Below are positions 10,480-23,215 of a DNA stretch of 64,000 nucleotides, one piece after another. The notes under the pieces are model-generated. The model was not told the origin of the DNA. It made no database searches and was given only the letters and a program-made list of their open reading frames with translations. Both the position numbers and the translations under genes were made by a program. Position 1 is the first letter of the stretch, and each line of letters begins with the position of its first letter. Source of the stretch: Ascaphus truei (Eukaryota > Chordata > Amphibia > Anura > Ascaphidae); the NCBI GenBank assembly GCA_036426205.1, contig CM071568.1, positions 220,518,442 through 220,582,441 on the forward strand, written 5' to 3'.

Positions 10480-12240
10480 CTTTTCACTTCTCAGTTCACA
10501 TGAACTCTTGTCCTACAGGATCTGTGACTTTTGACATTACTCAGAAATACACCCAACACTAAAAAAAACACCCTTATAAATTCTCCTCACACATTCTCTT
10601 TCTTTCCATGCTTCTCTTCCTTGCTTGCTCTCCCAATCCTGGTCCCTATCCTATTTGTACAGGCTCTATTTCTTGACTTCCGCATCAAACTTGTCCTCGA
10701 TGTGGCCTAAACCCCTATAACCTCATACCCATCCTCTGTCAACCTCACTCCATTTTCCCTTTCACCTGGGCCCATTGGAATGCCGCTCCTTTTCTAATAA
10801 GTTTCTTTCTATACATTACTTTTTCTCTCACTCTGCTCCTTTTTGCTATTACCAAGACTTGGTTCACTCAGTCTGACTCTTTTTTCGACACTCCCCATCC
10901 TGATGGAAGGGGTGGAGGTGTGGACTCCTCCTCTCCTCAATCTACCATTACCTAACCCTTCTTATACCTCCCTCTCTTTCGTTTTCTTTCTTTGAGGCTC
11001 ACACTGTCCTGCTTTTTTGTCCCTTCCAGGTGGAGGTCATCTATCACCCAGCTATCGCTACTCATCTCCAGGTTTTCACACAAAAAATTATCTCTGATTT
11101 CTCTATTTCCCTCTTTCCTCTCTCTGATCATCATCTTGTTACATTTACTCTATCTGAGTTCCCCTCTTCTTCACTTCCATCTATCCCTCCTTTCACCAGA
11201 GACCTGCGTACAATTAATCTACTGGCTCTTGACTCAACTTTGCCCTCCTCCCTCTCTTCTCTCTGCTCTGCTACAGACTCTGACAATCTGGGCAGGAACT
11301 ACAACTCTGCCCTATCCCCCTTGATCTACATACCACTCTATTTCTCACCTACTAATCCCAGACCATGGCTAAACTGGCTACACATTTATCCTATCCTGTT
11401 TCAACTCTGCCCTCTCTCAGGCTAAACAAACCACTTTTTTTTACTAATCAACACTCACAATTCTAATCCATGCTGCCTCTTCTCTGTCCTTGACTCTCTA
11501 CTCAGACCGTCGTCTGTTACCTGTTTTTCTTCCTCAATTTTACCTCAAGACTTTGCAGACTATTTCAAGGCAAAGGTGGATTCCGTTTGTCAAGGCATCA
11601 ACTCGGTATCAATATATTCTACAACTACTCTTAACTCTCCTCCTGCTTCCTCATTAACAATTTTTCCTCTGTCACAGAGGAGGACGTGTCACTGTTGATA
11701 TGTTCCTCTCCCTCTACCACTTTCCCTCATGACCATATTCCCTCCCATCTTCTCATACCTCTTGATCCCACTATAATCCTTAAACTCACAAATATTTTCA
11801 ATTCCTCCCTCCACTCTGTTAACTCTCCCACCTCCTTCAAGCATACAAAAGTTATATCTTTACTCAAAAACAGGAAGCTTGACTCTACCTGTCTCTCTAT
11901 CACCCTGTTTCCCTTTTGCCTTTTTCCTTTAAACTCCTTGAACGCCATGTATTCTCTCTCTTGCTCCATTTTCTCACCTCCTATTCTCTCCAAGATCCTC
12001 TACAATCTAGCTTCCGCATTACTCAATCAGCCGAAACAGCCCTTACCAAAATAACTAATGACCTCCATGCTGCGAAAGACAAAGGTCATTACACCCTGCT
12101 TATATTACTCAACCTTTCTGATACAGTGGACTACCCTCTTCTCCTTCATAGTCTCCATACTCTTGGTATCTGTAACAGAACTCTAGTGTGGATTTCCTAT
12201 ATATATATAACTAAATCTATACATACATACATACATACAT
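10480..12240 (+). pseudogene. L2-type LINE ORF2 remnant (endonuclease and partial RT)
   Basis: Non-LTR retrotransposon pol, heavily decayed. The AP-endonuclease part starts near 10,775 and shows 'ITKTW' at about 10,848, then a 'DGRGGGV' loop near 10,900. After several frameshifts the reverse-transcriptase fingers follow at about 11,686 ('PSHLL', 'SFKHTKVISLLK'), then, in another frame from 11,916, 'LLERHVFSLLLHFL', 'SFRITQSAETAL' and 'LHAAKDKGHY'. The first catalytic block is reduced to 'LNLSDTVDY', missing residues of the usual loop. The element stops before the FADD-type catalytic block, at a short TA/CATA microsatellite near 12,200, so it is 3'-truncated and cannot be active. Confidence 0.85.
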
Positions 12241-13416
12241 GAGTTTAGGAGCTACAATGCAACGAGATTCCGAAAAGACAGTTGTTACCTTAATTATCCT
12301 ATAGTGATGTTCTGTGTAGCTGGATGTGGTTTCTACATGAACAAGGTACTGTATTGACGTTGGGAAACCTTTAGTATCTGCAAAACATGGATGAAAACAA
12401 TGTCTTCATTAAAACTAGCAAACCCAAACTCCACTTGAACACTACTTGGTTGCACCCCCTGACAATAAACTTTATTTATTAAAAAAAAAATCATGTATCC
12501 ATCAGTTTCAGTCGCTGATTATGCAAAAAGGAAAAAGGAGCGCTAATGTGTGTTACTAAATTGAAACCGAATGAAATAATTCAATGTGCCAACTGGCCAT
12601 ACACTCCTGCAGCCAACAAGAAGGGGGTATTCCAAACCCCAAAGAACAGTGGAAAAGGAGACTCTGGCACACGGAGAGTAACAATAAATTCCAATTGAGT
12701 AAAACAATGGTGGACTATAGAGAATTGTAAAGGACAGCAGTTACAAAAAATAGAACAATTTATGAAAATGTGATCTTTTTCACTGAAAACAGAAATTCAG
12801 TTTAAGCCTTAATTCGTTAAAATACGTAAATGCATACATAAAAAACATGGAACCCCATAAAATGACCATTTACCAACCGTAAGTTTGTGGGTGTCTCAAG
12901 ATTGTGAAAGAGATCAACCCTTTTACTTGAATGTCAGAATAGGAAAACTCTTTCTGGATATAGGTCTTTGTATATTACATGATAAATGTCTTTCCTTAAG
13001 ATAAAGAAAAGAGGTTCGGAGGGTGCACCTAAAATCCACAATTTTAGTAAAATTAAAATAATAGACAGAGGTAGAGAGAGCTCCCTATTGTGTCGCACTA
13101 GAGAAACACCCCTTATAGGGCTTAAAAAATAATTTTATTAACACATTTAATTGAAATATACATGTAGTGGAGTAAACAAAAACATGAACCAAAAGGAAGT
13201 AATTAAAATAAATTTAAATGAGGAGAGATGTCAAGGTGCTAAATCTGAACGCTAATATTGGTTACGAAATCAGCTATTAACTTTATCATGAATCACAATT
13301 ATACTATTGAATTAATTGTGATAATAGCTGATTTTGTGAAAAACGTTGAAGCGTCAGAAAACAAGGTGTTCCTAAATGTAATGTGAAACCCTCTCACGTA
13401 GAAGGGTTTAGTGTAC
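12241..13416. other. Unassigned AT-rich DNA with a short inverted repeat
   Basis: No coding similarity. An imperfect inverted repeat spans about 13,262-13,340 ('gaaatcagctatta' against 'taatagctgatttt'; 'aatcacaatta' against 'taattgtgat'). Blocks such as 'aaaaaggagcgctaatg' suggest unidentified dispersed repeats. Confidence 0.4.
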
Positions 13417-13691
13417 AGATGCAGCCACGAGTATTAGAACTCTTGCCTGGGAGTGTTCTGGGGCAGTCTCACAGTAAATGCTGCAACATTGCCTCAACAT
13501 TTCTGGGAAATTCTTAATGGCCCATCGGTTTAACACAGCAGGGGTTAGAACAGCACTGCAGGGACCCCCCGCTGTGTTAATCCGATGGGCCATTATGAAT
13601 CTCACAGAAATGTTCAGACAATGTTGAGGCATTTACTGTGAGACTGCCCCAGAATTTCCCAGGTACATGTTCTAATACTGGTGGCTGCATC
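13417..13691. mobile_element. Palindromic MITE ('gatgcagccac' family), copy 1
   Basis: The ends are complementary: 'gatgcagccacgagtatta' at left and 'taatactggtggctgcatc' at right. The pairing continues through 'gcagtctcacagtaaatg', 'ggcccatcgg' and 'aacacagcagggg', leaving a short loop near 13,555. The whole element is one hairpin with no coding capacity. A second copy lies at 31,562-32,712 and is split by an LTR. Confidence 0.85.
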
Positions 13692-14613
13692 AGTATAATG
13701 ATGTGTGGGAATGCTTTACTGTGTTGTAAGTGTTCTGATTAACTATACCTTAAATAAGGTGATATGTCAGATTATTGTCTAACACTCTACCAAAAATATA
13801 AAAAAATACTGTATATACTGGTTCAGTAATTGTGAACCTATAAATCTGTGGTATAATTATATAATTATATACAGGTTGTTAGTGTTGCCAGGTATATTGC
13901 AGGTTCTCAGTTTCTTTGTTAAATAACAACTCTATCCAAGGGACACAAATCCAGACTTCTGCTCCCTGAATATTACTAGAGGAACATGTACAAGGGTAGA
14001 GAGCCTGTATACCTATGTTTGTGTTGTGTATAGGATGCTTGATATGCTGTGGACCTACAGTATACTCCTTGTAGTTATGGTCATAGGTTAGCTCTGCCTA
14101 AGTGATATATTTTGTCCACACCCCTATACACATGAACATATCACCAGACCGACAGGTGCAAGATATTTTGAGCCTGTAGGTTTGTTCTGGTGGACACTTA
14201 GCAAACACTATAGGGGCACTCCTGTAAGTGAAGTGGAGTCTTAGGTTAAATGGCTCCTAAAACTTTCATACTAGATAGCAATAGTAGCACAGGATAGTAC
14301 ATAATATATATAGTAATGATATTGAATCAAATATAACTCAGATGGTATCAAATAGGATCAGAGTCAGAGCGTTGTGCTTCCCACGGTGAAGGTTCCGAAA
14401 CGGTCTGACAGGACATTGCACCCGACCTCTCCGATTAGCCTGTGCGGGGTATACACTTACCCCTTATGGGGTACCCACCCTTCTTGTTAAAATTAAAATT
14501 AGTAAATATTTTGGTTCTTCATATATATGTAGCTTATTGGTAAGCAGTGTAACGCTATATATATCACTCATTTCTATTGGAGATTCCCCAGGAGATTCCC
14601 CAGCTACCAGGTG
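13692..14613. other. No gene recognised
   Basis: AT-rich sequence with a few TATA tracts (for example 14,283-14,315). No domain or terminal repeat was found. Confidence 0.4.
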
Positions 14614-15289
14614 TGTAGTGATGCTGAATACTGTACCTGTTGGCTCACAGAAGTCTGAGATCCTGCCAATGTTGTTGCGGAAACAGGAGAGGCTTTAGGG
14701 GTGATTGCTGGTTTCCCCTTCACTCATGGTTCAGCACCTCCATCTGCCACAGGCTCCAGGAGCGCTGGAGACAGTCCCTGCGGAAGAACTCGCCCATACT
14801 CCCACTGATAGACTGCAAACTCAGGCAAGAGTATATTTTGTAACAGGAACAGACTTTATTCTTCTCAATAAAGAGTACAGCGTACAGCCATTGACTGCAT
14901 ACACTAACACTGGTCTCCAGCCTTAGGATTGTCCCTGGACTCAAACCCACAGGCATGATGGAGCAGGGGGTATGGCCCTCACTCCCACTCCCCTAAGGGA
15001 GTGGATAGAAGGTGACAGAGCCCTACACACCACTTCTGTGGGACCAGTCTCTCTCAAGGGATAGACAACACTGTCTTAATTTAGGAAGTGCAACCCCTTA
15101 AGTCCCTGAGGGAGGGTTCAAGGTCTGATCCCAGTATTGGGCAGAACACAGGCCTTGTCCCGCCTCCCTCTGTCACTCAAGGGGCTTCTCACTGCTGGGG
15201 AAAACCCAGATTGGGGTCGACACTGCCTGCAGTGTACCAGGACTTACCTGTTAGGCAGGGAAGGGTAGTAGCCAAAACCAGATGTAGCC
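14614..15289 (-). mobile_element. LTR (probably solo) of a gypsy-like family
   Basis: Read on the minus strand it ends '...gcatcactaca' at 14,614 and carries an AATAAA polyadenylation motif at about 14,856 next to an A/T-rich R-like segment, followed by 'agatggaggtgctg'. That motif, and the order polyA signal then 'ggaggcgctg', also occurs in the LTRs at 46,546, 52,588 and 54,803, so this is a distant relative. The outer boundary near 15,289 ('gatgtagccc') is approximate. No internal region is attached. Confidence 0.5.
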
Positions 15290-15424
15290 CTCTTTCCCCT
15301 ACCCTCTGGGAAATGTTCTTGCGACCAGTGTATTCTGTGGCTGCTGTGGTTATACCTGTGAGGCACATTGAATATAAAATGCATTAACCAACTTTGACAT
15401 GTTACACAGTACATTTGAAACGTC

Positions 15425-15519
15425 AGTAATAATTAGCAGGATTGGGTTTGCGCACCATGTTCCCTTCACTGTCGTACACGATCACAGAGTAGCATCGCTT
15501 GTGGCCCTCCTCAGTGACA
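15425..15519 (-). other. Short coding-like fragment, origin unknown
   Basis: Read on the minus strand from about 15,519 to a TGA at 15,425, this stretch is open for 31 codons and looks like real protein: it includes 'TEEGHKRCYSVIVYDSEGN' and ends 'ANYY'. Codons favour G or C at third positions, unlike the AT-rich flanks. 'ttacag' directly precedes it on the minus strand, which could be a splice acceptor, but those bases are also the end of the adjacent LTR (15,523). I do not recognise the protein. It could be a terminal exon of a host gene, an exon relic cut by the LTR, or a transposon protein fragment. Confidence 0.35.
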
Positions 15520-15522
15520 TAC

Positions 15523-16261
15523 TGTAACGGATCAGGGGACTCTCAGTTCCCAGCGTGTCCCCGTCACCCGAGCTTCCACAGTGCCTAGCTCCTCCGCTCC
15601 CTATGTCCCCAAACTCTACCTTCTTCCCTCAGCCGTTCCTCCACGGCCCGATCCTCACGCCCAGGCTTACACTCTGCGCACACGCGTGGTCCCCTCACCA
15701 AGTGCGCGCGTTCACAATTGCGGGTTCCCTATCGTGGCTCACGCGCTCCTCGGCGTGCCTCAGTCACCCCTATCTGTTCCTTACCTGGTTCCTCCGTTCC
15801 TCCTTCCCCTCTGTCTCCTCTCCTGTGCACCTCCTCCGCTGGTCTTCCCCCACGCCTTCCCTGAAACCCTCAACTGATTGTGGCTCAGGGACTAGCTGAG
15901 GGCCTAAGGGGCAAGGTCCTAATCCAGGAAGCTACTGCTACTTGGACACTTCCTTTCTGCCTCTGTCAGCTCTGGTCCACGTGCTCTCCACCCACGGAGG
16001 ATATCCTGCTCCTTCAGGCTGCTTCCAGCCCATTGGCTGGATTAGCCCACGTGATATTCCTCCTCCCGAGGATTCTGGGACTCTTAGTCCCGCTTCAGTC
16101 TATGCGGAGAAAAATCCAAGATGGCTGCAGCACAGGCCACACTACGCATGCAAGTCCCTCTCCAAGATGGCCACCCCTGCCAACTCCCCGATTGCGCGGA
16201 ACTCTGCCGATCAGCCGAGCAGCTACCCCTCACCGCAGGTAAGGAGGGGTACTCTGCTACA
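15523..16261 (-). mobile_element. Solo LTR, gypsy-like
   Basis: Plus-strand ends are 'tgtaacgg' and 'ctctgctaca', a TGT...ACA pair about 739 bp apart. Minus orientation is preferred because that strand reads, in order, 'gccatcttgg', 'gcatgcgtag', 'cacgtg' and 'agccaatggg', the same U3 order as the LTR at 6,384. No matching target duplication is visible ('catac' against 'tttat'). The long plus-strand proline-rich frames inside it are composition artefacts. Confidence 0.6.
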
Positions 16262-17023
16262 TTTATATTAATATATTCAGTCTAGAGAGAGATATAGCCA
16301 GGCCCGCCAACAGGGGGGGGGGGGAGGGCAGAGAAAGAAACAGGCTCCAGGACACTCCTAGGATGATCCAGATCACTTGTAGATCAAATGAAAAAATCGT
16401 GGTCCCCCCCATTGATCCACACTGATCACATAGACCCTTTCATTCTATCTGCCTTTGAGCGCATGGCAGCTTCCTGCATTGTCCGCCAACAGGTGGGGTC
16501 TGTTGGGATTGGCGTCCCATGCCCTTTGAGTCAGGGGGCCTCACTGCCCGGGTCCCCGGCGCGATGGCGATCCAGCAAGCAGCGCAAGCTTTTCTCTCTC
16601 TAAAAAAAAACAAAAAAAAAGCCCACCTGATTGGCTGATGCGTGTTAGCCCGCACCAAGCTCTAGATGAGCTTGCATAGTGGAGCCCACCTTTTCTTTTG
16701 GATCCTACATGGAGAAAGTAAGATAAGTACTGCCCCATGCCTCCCTTGCCTCCCCCTTTCCACCCATGCCTCCATGCCCCCCTTAGCTCTGATTGCCGCC
16801 CTTGATCCATTGCCCCCCCTGCTCCATTAGCTCCCCTGCTCCGATGGCATCTGTGTTTGAGTTTCTGTGTGTGTGTGACTGTTTGTGTGTGACTGTTTGT
16901 GTGTGTGACTGTGTGTATGTGTGTGTGACTGTGTGTGTGTGACTGTATGTGTGTGCGTGTGCGAGAGTGTGCGTGAGTGTCTGTGTGAGTGTCTGTATGA
17001 GAGTGTGTGTGTATGTGAATAAC
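16262..17023. other. Unassigned sequence ending in a TG-rich microsatellite
   Basis: Contains a G run at 16,311-16,324 and an A-rich tract at about 16,602-16,620. 16,858-17,015 is a TG-rich array with the recurring unit 'tgtgtgtgactgtttg'. No gene. Confidence 0.6.
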
Positions 17024-17125
17024 TACACCCACCCAAGTGTCACTCACCCAAGTGTCTGTCACTCACCAAAGTGTCACCCACCCACCCAAGTGTCAGTCAC
17101 CCACCCAAGTGTCCATCCCCTCTCC
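17024..17125. repeat. Minisatellite of 'cacccacccaagtgtc' units
   Basis: About six imperfect 16-18-bp units ('caagtgtcactcaccc' and variants). It directly continues the TG-rich array at 16,858-17,015. Confidence 0.75.
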
Positions 17126-19069
17126 AACATATAACATTGCGGGAATGAGGGTACCTGGTTATTGAAGGACTGTGGATTAGGTAAGATCCCAGGTGGGATT
17201 GCTGCTTTAGAAATTGTGAAACAGGGGCATCCTGACACTGGTTAAGGGGTTCAATAAAGTAGTCATTCACATCTGGCTTTTTTTTCTCTTTCGATTAGTG
17301 TGGTCATCCGACATTTTCACACCCACACACGTAACTATGTAACAAGGACTAATTGTAGTATAAATGTAATACAATAAATAAACTGTTATGTAAAAAACAA
17401 ATCTTGTTATTAGTTCTTACTAGGAATTTATTCAATTTCTTTTTTAAAGGGTGGGGCTAGGGGAGGGGCTAGGTGGCGAGTAGATTTTTTTGGTTCGGCC
17501 AGTAGATTTTTGGTTGGTTTGTAAAGCACTGCTTATTTGTACTGTAATTTTTGTATCTGTATTACCCAGTACTGTTGTGTGTATACAGTGTGTACTGGTG
17601 TGTGTTGTGTCACTGATTGAGTTTCTCCCACCAGCCAATACCACGGGCCCCTCCATAACCAACACCCCTCCCCCCACGGTCCCTAACCGAGCAGGCAACC
17701 AAACCACCCCCCGCATATCCTACCTTCCCAGCATTCTACCCTGTCCACCGCGGGTCGTCTGGAGCCGGTTCCTCCTCTGCTACCGCCCGGTGCAGCAGAC
17801 TGCAGGCCCCCCACGTGCCAATAAAGTAGATCATCCAACTCACCCCCCCCCTCTGGGGGACCCACACTTGCTCTCCAGCGGAAGTAATAACGTTGGCTAC
17901 ATCTGTATATATACAGTATAAATGTAATGTAAAAGAAATGATCTTTGTCTTCATAAACCCCATTTTTAAATCATAATTTCTGCTAAACAAAATGTAAATG
18001 CCATAAGTACTTTAGAAAGCAAATAACAGCTAGCGATGACAGGACTGTCTGATTTTTCATTTCATGTAAGTCACATTTTCCCTGTAATAATAATAATAAT
18101 AAACTTGGAAAGAATGTTGAGTCAAAACCAAAGCACCAGGTCAAGTGTTATCTCTAATTCCTTGTGAACTGTGAAGCAGTTTCAAGTTGTTAGTGCCGAG
18201 TTCTTGTTTTGCCATTTTATATTTATCAGGTTCAATAAGCCACAAGGAACTACCACCATGTACAGTATACAGTACGTTAAATATATTCATATTTCTTAAG
18301 TAATTCTACCTCCACATAATAGGTCATACATTCCAGTTGGCTTTATAGCACTTGAAATCACTTTATTCTTCATTATACCTTATAATATCGCCTGCCTTCA
18401 TTAAATGATTACATTTTAATCCAATTACTGTATTTTTTTCACAGTTGTTAAACCCTAACAATGCAATTTGTTTTTTCCTCTTGTATTTTCTTAATTAAAC
18501 ATTGCTCATTGTAAAGAATGTAGACCTTTAGCAATGTATATGTTTTGTAAAAATACACAGTGTTTCTTTTCCGACTGATATTTCCAGTACTGGCACTTTA
18601 TAATTTCTGAACAGATTGGAAGAGATACCCACAAGCCAAGACAAGGCAGAAGTAATGTAGCTATCAGAAGACAGCTAATGAAGTCTGTGTTTTGAATGTA
18701 TAGGTTGAGTTTCAAGAAAATGTGTTCCTCTACAGCCTGCGGTTAAAGAACTGACATACTGTTAAATTGTTAACAGTTCCTTTAACAAACTGGATGTCAT
18801 TCTAACAGAACAAGTGTCAGCAAAGATACTGATGATGTATTAGAAAATAAAAATTATATATATATCGGCATCTTTTTATTCCTTGCTTTAGCTTGCATTT
18901 GATATGTAATTACAAATCTGGGTTTGATACATTTTCCGAGAGGGTGTCTGCTGCAAGGATATAGAGGCTATTTTCAAAGTCTTCCAAGTGCAAAATAGCT
19001 GAAGATATACCAAATTAAAATACCCCAGTAAAAACAACAGGATATTTTCTTCTCTTTGCCCCAATTATG
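17126..19069. other. Mostly unique DNA
   Basis: 17,449-17,520 has two 'ggggctagg' and two 'agtagattttt' blocks and is probably a dispersed repeat. 17,900-19,060 is AT-rich with no repeat or coding signal that I recognise. The small open frames here lack motifs. Confidence 0.4.
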
Positions 19070-19071
19070 TA

Positions 19072-19402
19072 CAGGCATACCCCTCATTAACGTACACAAT
19101 GGGTCCAGAGCATGTATGTAAAGTGAATATGTGCTTAAAGTGAAGCATTTCCTTTTTTCCACTTATCGATGCATGTACTGTACTGCAATCGTCATATACA
19201 TTCATAACTGATGTAAATAACACATTTGTAACAGGCTCTATAGTCTCCCCGCTTGCGCACAGCTCCGGTACAGGTAGGGAGCCGGTATTGCTGTTCAGGA
19301 CGTGTGACAGGCGCATGCGTAAGCTGCCATTTGCCTATTGGGCGATATGTCCTTACTCGCGAGTGTACTTAAAGTGAGTGTCCTTAAACCGGGGTATGCC
19401 TG
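19072..19402. mobile_element. Tigger-like (Tc1/mariner) MITE
   Basis: Left end 'caggcatacccctc' and right end 'ggggtatgcctg' are inverted, and TA flanks both sides (19,070-19,071 and 19,403-19,404). Internal 'cttaaagtga' and 'acttaaagtgagtg' blocks are also part of the arms. CAGGCATACC termini with a TA target are characteristic of pogo/Tigger elements. 331 bp, no transposase. Confidence 0.75.
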
Positions 19403-19673
19403 TATGCCTTTTGCTGCAGGGAAACTTGATAAATAACCTCCTACATATATGATGACATATATGATAGCACAGGCAATGTACTTTTCTTCCAAGACTTCCC
19501 AACCTGTACCAGAAACACTAAAGTGAGAAATAACATTTGCACACTGAAGTGATTGCAGGTTGTGTGCACAGGAGTGCTTCTGTGTGCTAGTGTACTTAGC
19601 CATCTGAGTGTACTCATCACCTATTACCTTATGATTGCTAATATTGTAATTACTGTAGGCATATGTAGCCGGG

Positions 19674-20508
19674 CTCCCCTCGCCCGCATTTATCGTTGTT
19701 GGGTGGGAGGGTTGCAGCAGGGCAGGGAACCCTCCGGTATATCGGAGGTTCTGCATATTAGGGCGCCGCCATGTTGGGAGTTGGCGCAGGCGCAGAAGGT
19801 GTGGAGCAGGAGGTTGCGCATGCGTGGGCATAGCAGTCAAAGCCCACGAAGGAGGACTAGCTCCCATAGGTGGAGCATAGGGGACTACGAGTGCCAGCAG
19901 CCCCGCGGGATCACGTGACGAGCGGGGACCAATTGGGTGGTAGGAAGGCAGGAAGGAAGGGTATATAGGGATCAGAGGGCGTGCACGTTGCTCAGAGCTA
20001 GCGGGAGGAGGAAGGAGACGGAGCTCCGGTGTAGGGAGGCATTCAGCCCCTACCTAGGCCTTATACCCCAGGCCCAGTTAGGCCCCGAGTCCCCGTAGTG
20101 TGGAGCAGAGATAGGGACTGGCCCTAGACAGGTTCCGGTTCTTTTACTGTGCCATTCAGAGATCGCTTACAGAGACAGTGTGTATCAAGCAGGAGGTCTG
20201 GGCTCAGACCCTGCTGCTGCTGTTGTTGCAGTTCGTCCGGGTGGGATTGCCCCGGTCGCCTATTGCTGGAGCCACCCGGGTACTGGAGTGCCCGGCAGGT
20301 AACCAACAAGTGCACCAACTATATCACCATTCATACAGGACACAGTGGCTGCGCAGTCACCCATACATATTCGTTATCTCACTTGAGGGTGGGGGACATA
20401 TTGTGTTGGGGTATTGGACACGGGGTGGGATCACCTGGTGAAGGAGGGGAATCAGCGTCCTGCGAAACGCGTTAGATAGTGTCTCCTCTAGAGAGGGACA
20501 CCTGTTGA
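19674..20508 (+). mobile_element. Truncated gypsy LTR
   Basis: Starts 'tgtagccgggctcccc' and shares many blocks with the 6,384 LTR: 'cgccgccatgttggg', 'cgcatgcg', 'tcacgtgacgag', 'gtgcaccaac', 'ggctgcgcagtcaccc', 'gagagggacacctgttga'. It stops at the TA tract before the next element (20,527), so about 300 bp of its 3' end is missing. It is a different subfamily from the other LTRs. Confidence 0.75.
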
Positions 20509-21012
20509 TATATATATATATATATACTAGCGGAGAGACCCGGCACTGCCCGGGACCAAAACTTCCTGCTCCCTCCACATCCCTCTCTGCCTCCCCCCCC
20601 TGCGCAGATCCACTCCCCACCATCCGCGCAAGATCCACTCTCCCACAGACCCCTGAGGCAGTGCCGGCCATTCCTCACTCCCCCCTGCGCACGCTCAGGC
20701 ATTGTCCACCCCCTACCCATGCTCAGGCAGTGCCCCCCCCTTCTCGTTCATACGTTCTTCTTCTTGTCTCATCCACTTTTATCTCCGTTTATCCTCTGAG
20801 CTAGTTTAGAAATTGTCGCCAACTAGATTTTTCAGCAGCTACATTCGATCCTCTTTATACGGTAGTCTATCCATCTCTTCCACGCTCACGTAGGTGCGTG
20901 GGGCTCGCCGCTTTTTAGGTTGGTCTATTCCTCGGGCAGCTCCGGCAACCGTTCCATCCCCCGAGCGTCGTTCACCACCCCCCTGCGAGCCCAAGTGGAC
21001 ACACACACACAC

Positions 21013-21208
21013 AGTGAGACACGCACACACACACGCACATACTGAGACACGCACACGCACACGCACATACTGAGACACGCACACGCACACGCACATACTG
21101 AGACACGCACACGCACACGCACATACTGAGACACGCACACGCACACGCACATACTGAGACACGCACACGCACACGCACATACTGAGACACGCAGACACGC
21201 ACACGCAC
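21013..21208. repeat. 28-bp satellite, at least six perfect units
   Basis: The unit 'actgagacacgcacacgcac' + 'acgcacat' starts at 21,041, 21,069, 21,097, 21,125, 21,153 and 21,181 with exact 28-bp spacing. It then breaks into 36- and 22-bp variants. Cysteine/valine-rich open frames on the minus strand are translations of this array. Confidence 0.9.
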
Positions 21209-21234
21209 ACGCACATACTGAGACACGCACACGC

Positions 21235-21289
21235 ACATACTGTGACACACACGCACACGCACATACTGTGACACACACGCACACACTGA

Positions 21290-21335
<46 letters not shown>

Positions 21336-21592
21336 TGACACACCACACACCTGTGCACACACTACCACACACACTGTGACACACACACATACTGTGACAA
21401 CACACACACTAATGTGGAACCACACACACATACTGTGACACACCACACACCATAAGCATAGAACACACACACAAACGTGACACAAACACAAAATCACCAT
21501 CACATCGATCACACAGGACACACACACACATAAACTCACATACACACCACAAAACGGACACACAACAACACACACACACAAGCAGCATGTAC

Positions 21593-21636
<44 letters not shown>

Positions 21637-22945
21637 ACACACACACACAACACACACACACACACACACACACGTGACCACACACACAATACTGTGACAC
21701 ACACACAATACTGTGCAACACACACAAATACTGTGATACACACACAATTACGGTGATAACCACACACATATGTGACCACCACACACACAGTGACCACACA
21801 CACACACAGTGACACACACACAAATTGTGACACACACCACACACAGTGACACACACACACAGTAGACACACACACACATATTGTGAACACACACTACGGA
21901 ACACACTATGTGACACCACACACATACTGTGACACACACACACATACTGTGACACACACACACATACTGTGACACACACACACACACATATTGTGACACA
22001 CACACACATACTGTGACACACACACACACACACACAAACATACTGAGACACACACACACATACTGTAACACACACACACATACTGTGAAACACACACATA
22101 CTGTGACACACACATACTGTGCACACACACATACTGTGACACACACACACACATACTGTGACACACACACACACATATGTGACACACACAATATCGTGTA
22201 CACACACACACATACTGTGGACACACACACACATACTGTGACCAACACACACACACTGACACACCACATTACGTGCACACACACACACACACAACATACT
22301 GTGACACACACGCACTAACACAAAACTGTGATCACACACGCAATATTGGACACACACGACACAATACTAACACAACCACAAACATACTGACACACCATAC
22401 TGTGGAACACACACAATACTGTGACACACACACATATGTGACACACAACACATACTGTGACACACAACACACACACACACACCAACACACACAATACTGG
22501 GACACACACACACACCACACAAAATACGTGACACACACACAACACACACATACTGTGAACACACACACACACAACTGTGACACACACACATACTGGGACA
22601 CACACACATACTGGACACACACACACACATACGTGAACACACACACACACGTGACACACACACATACTGTGACACACACACACAATAACGGACCCCACAC
22701 ACACATATGTGACAAACACACACACATACTGTGACCACACACACACACATTGTGACACACACACCACATACTGTGACAACACCACACATACTTGAACCAC
22801 ACAAAATAAGCACACACACAAACTTTACCACACAAACATTACTGGACACACACAAAATACACACACACATACTGTGACACACACACACATACTGTGACAC
22901 ACACACATAACTGTGACACACACACACACATACATGTGACACCAC

Positions 22946-23035
<90 letters not shown>

Positions 23036-23215
23036 GACACACATCCACACACATACTGTTACACACACACACATACTGTTACACACACACATACAGTGAC
23101 ACACACACACACACATACTGTGATACACACACACACATACTGTGACACACACACACATACTGTGACACACACACACATACTGTGGCACACACACATACTG
23201 TGACACTCACACATA
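21235..23215. repeat. CA-rich satellite, 'catactgtgacacac' units
   Basis: Nearly 2 kb of (CA)n interrupted by 'tactgtga' about every 20-24 bp, with many irregular single-base gaps. 22,950-23,032 is almost pure (CA)n. All long frames on both strands here are low-complexity artefacts. Confidence 0.9.

Noticed and set aside
15555..16271. Proline/serine-rich open frames of 98-120 codons
   Set aside because: They lie entirely in a solo LTR, overlap in different frames, and reflect its C-rich strand.
21013..21240. CRISPR-like regular spacing
   Set aside because: The 28-bp units are contiguous with no unique spacers, in eukaryotic DNA with no cas genes.
20839..23206. Long minus- and plus-strand open frames made of Cys-Val or Thr-His repeats
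   Set aside because: They are translations of (CA)n satellite, open in several frames at once, with no other sequence. The same applies at 24,931-25,246, 38,833-39,784 and 44,138-45,300.
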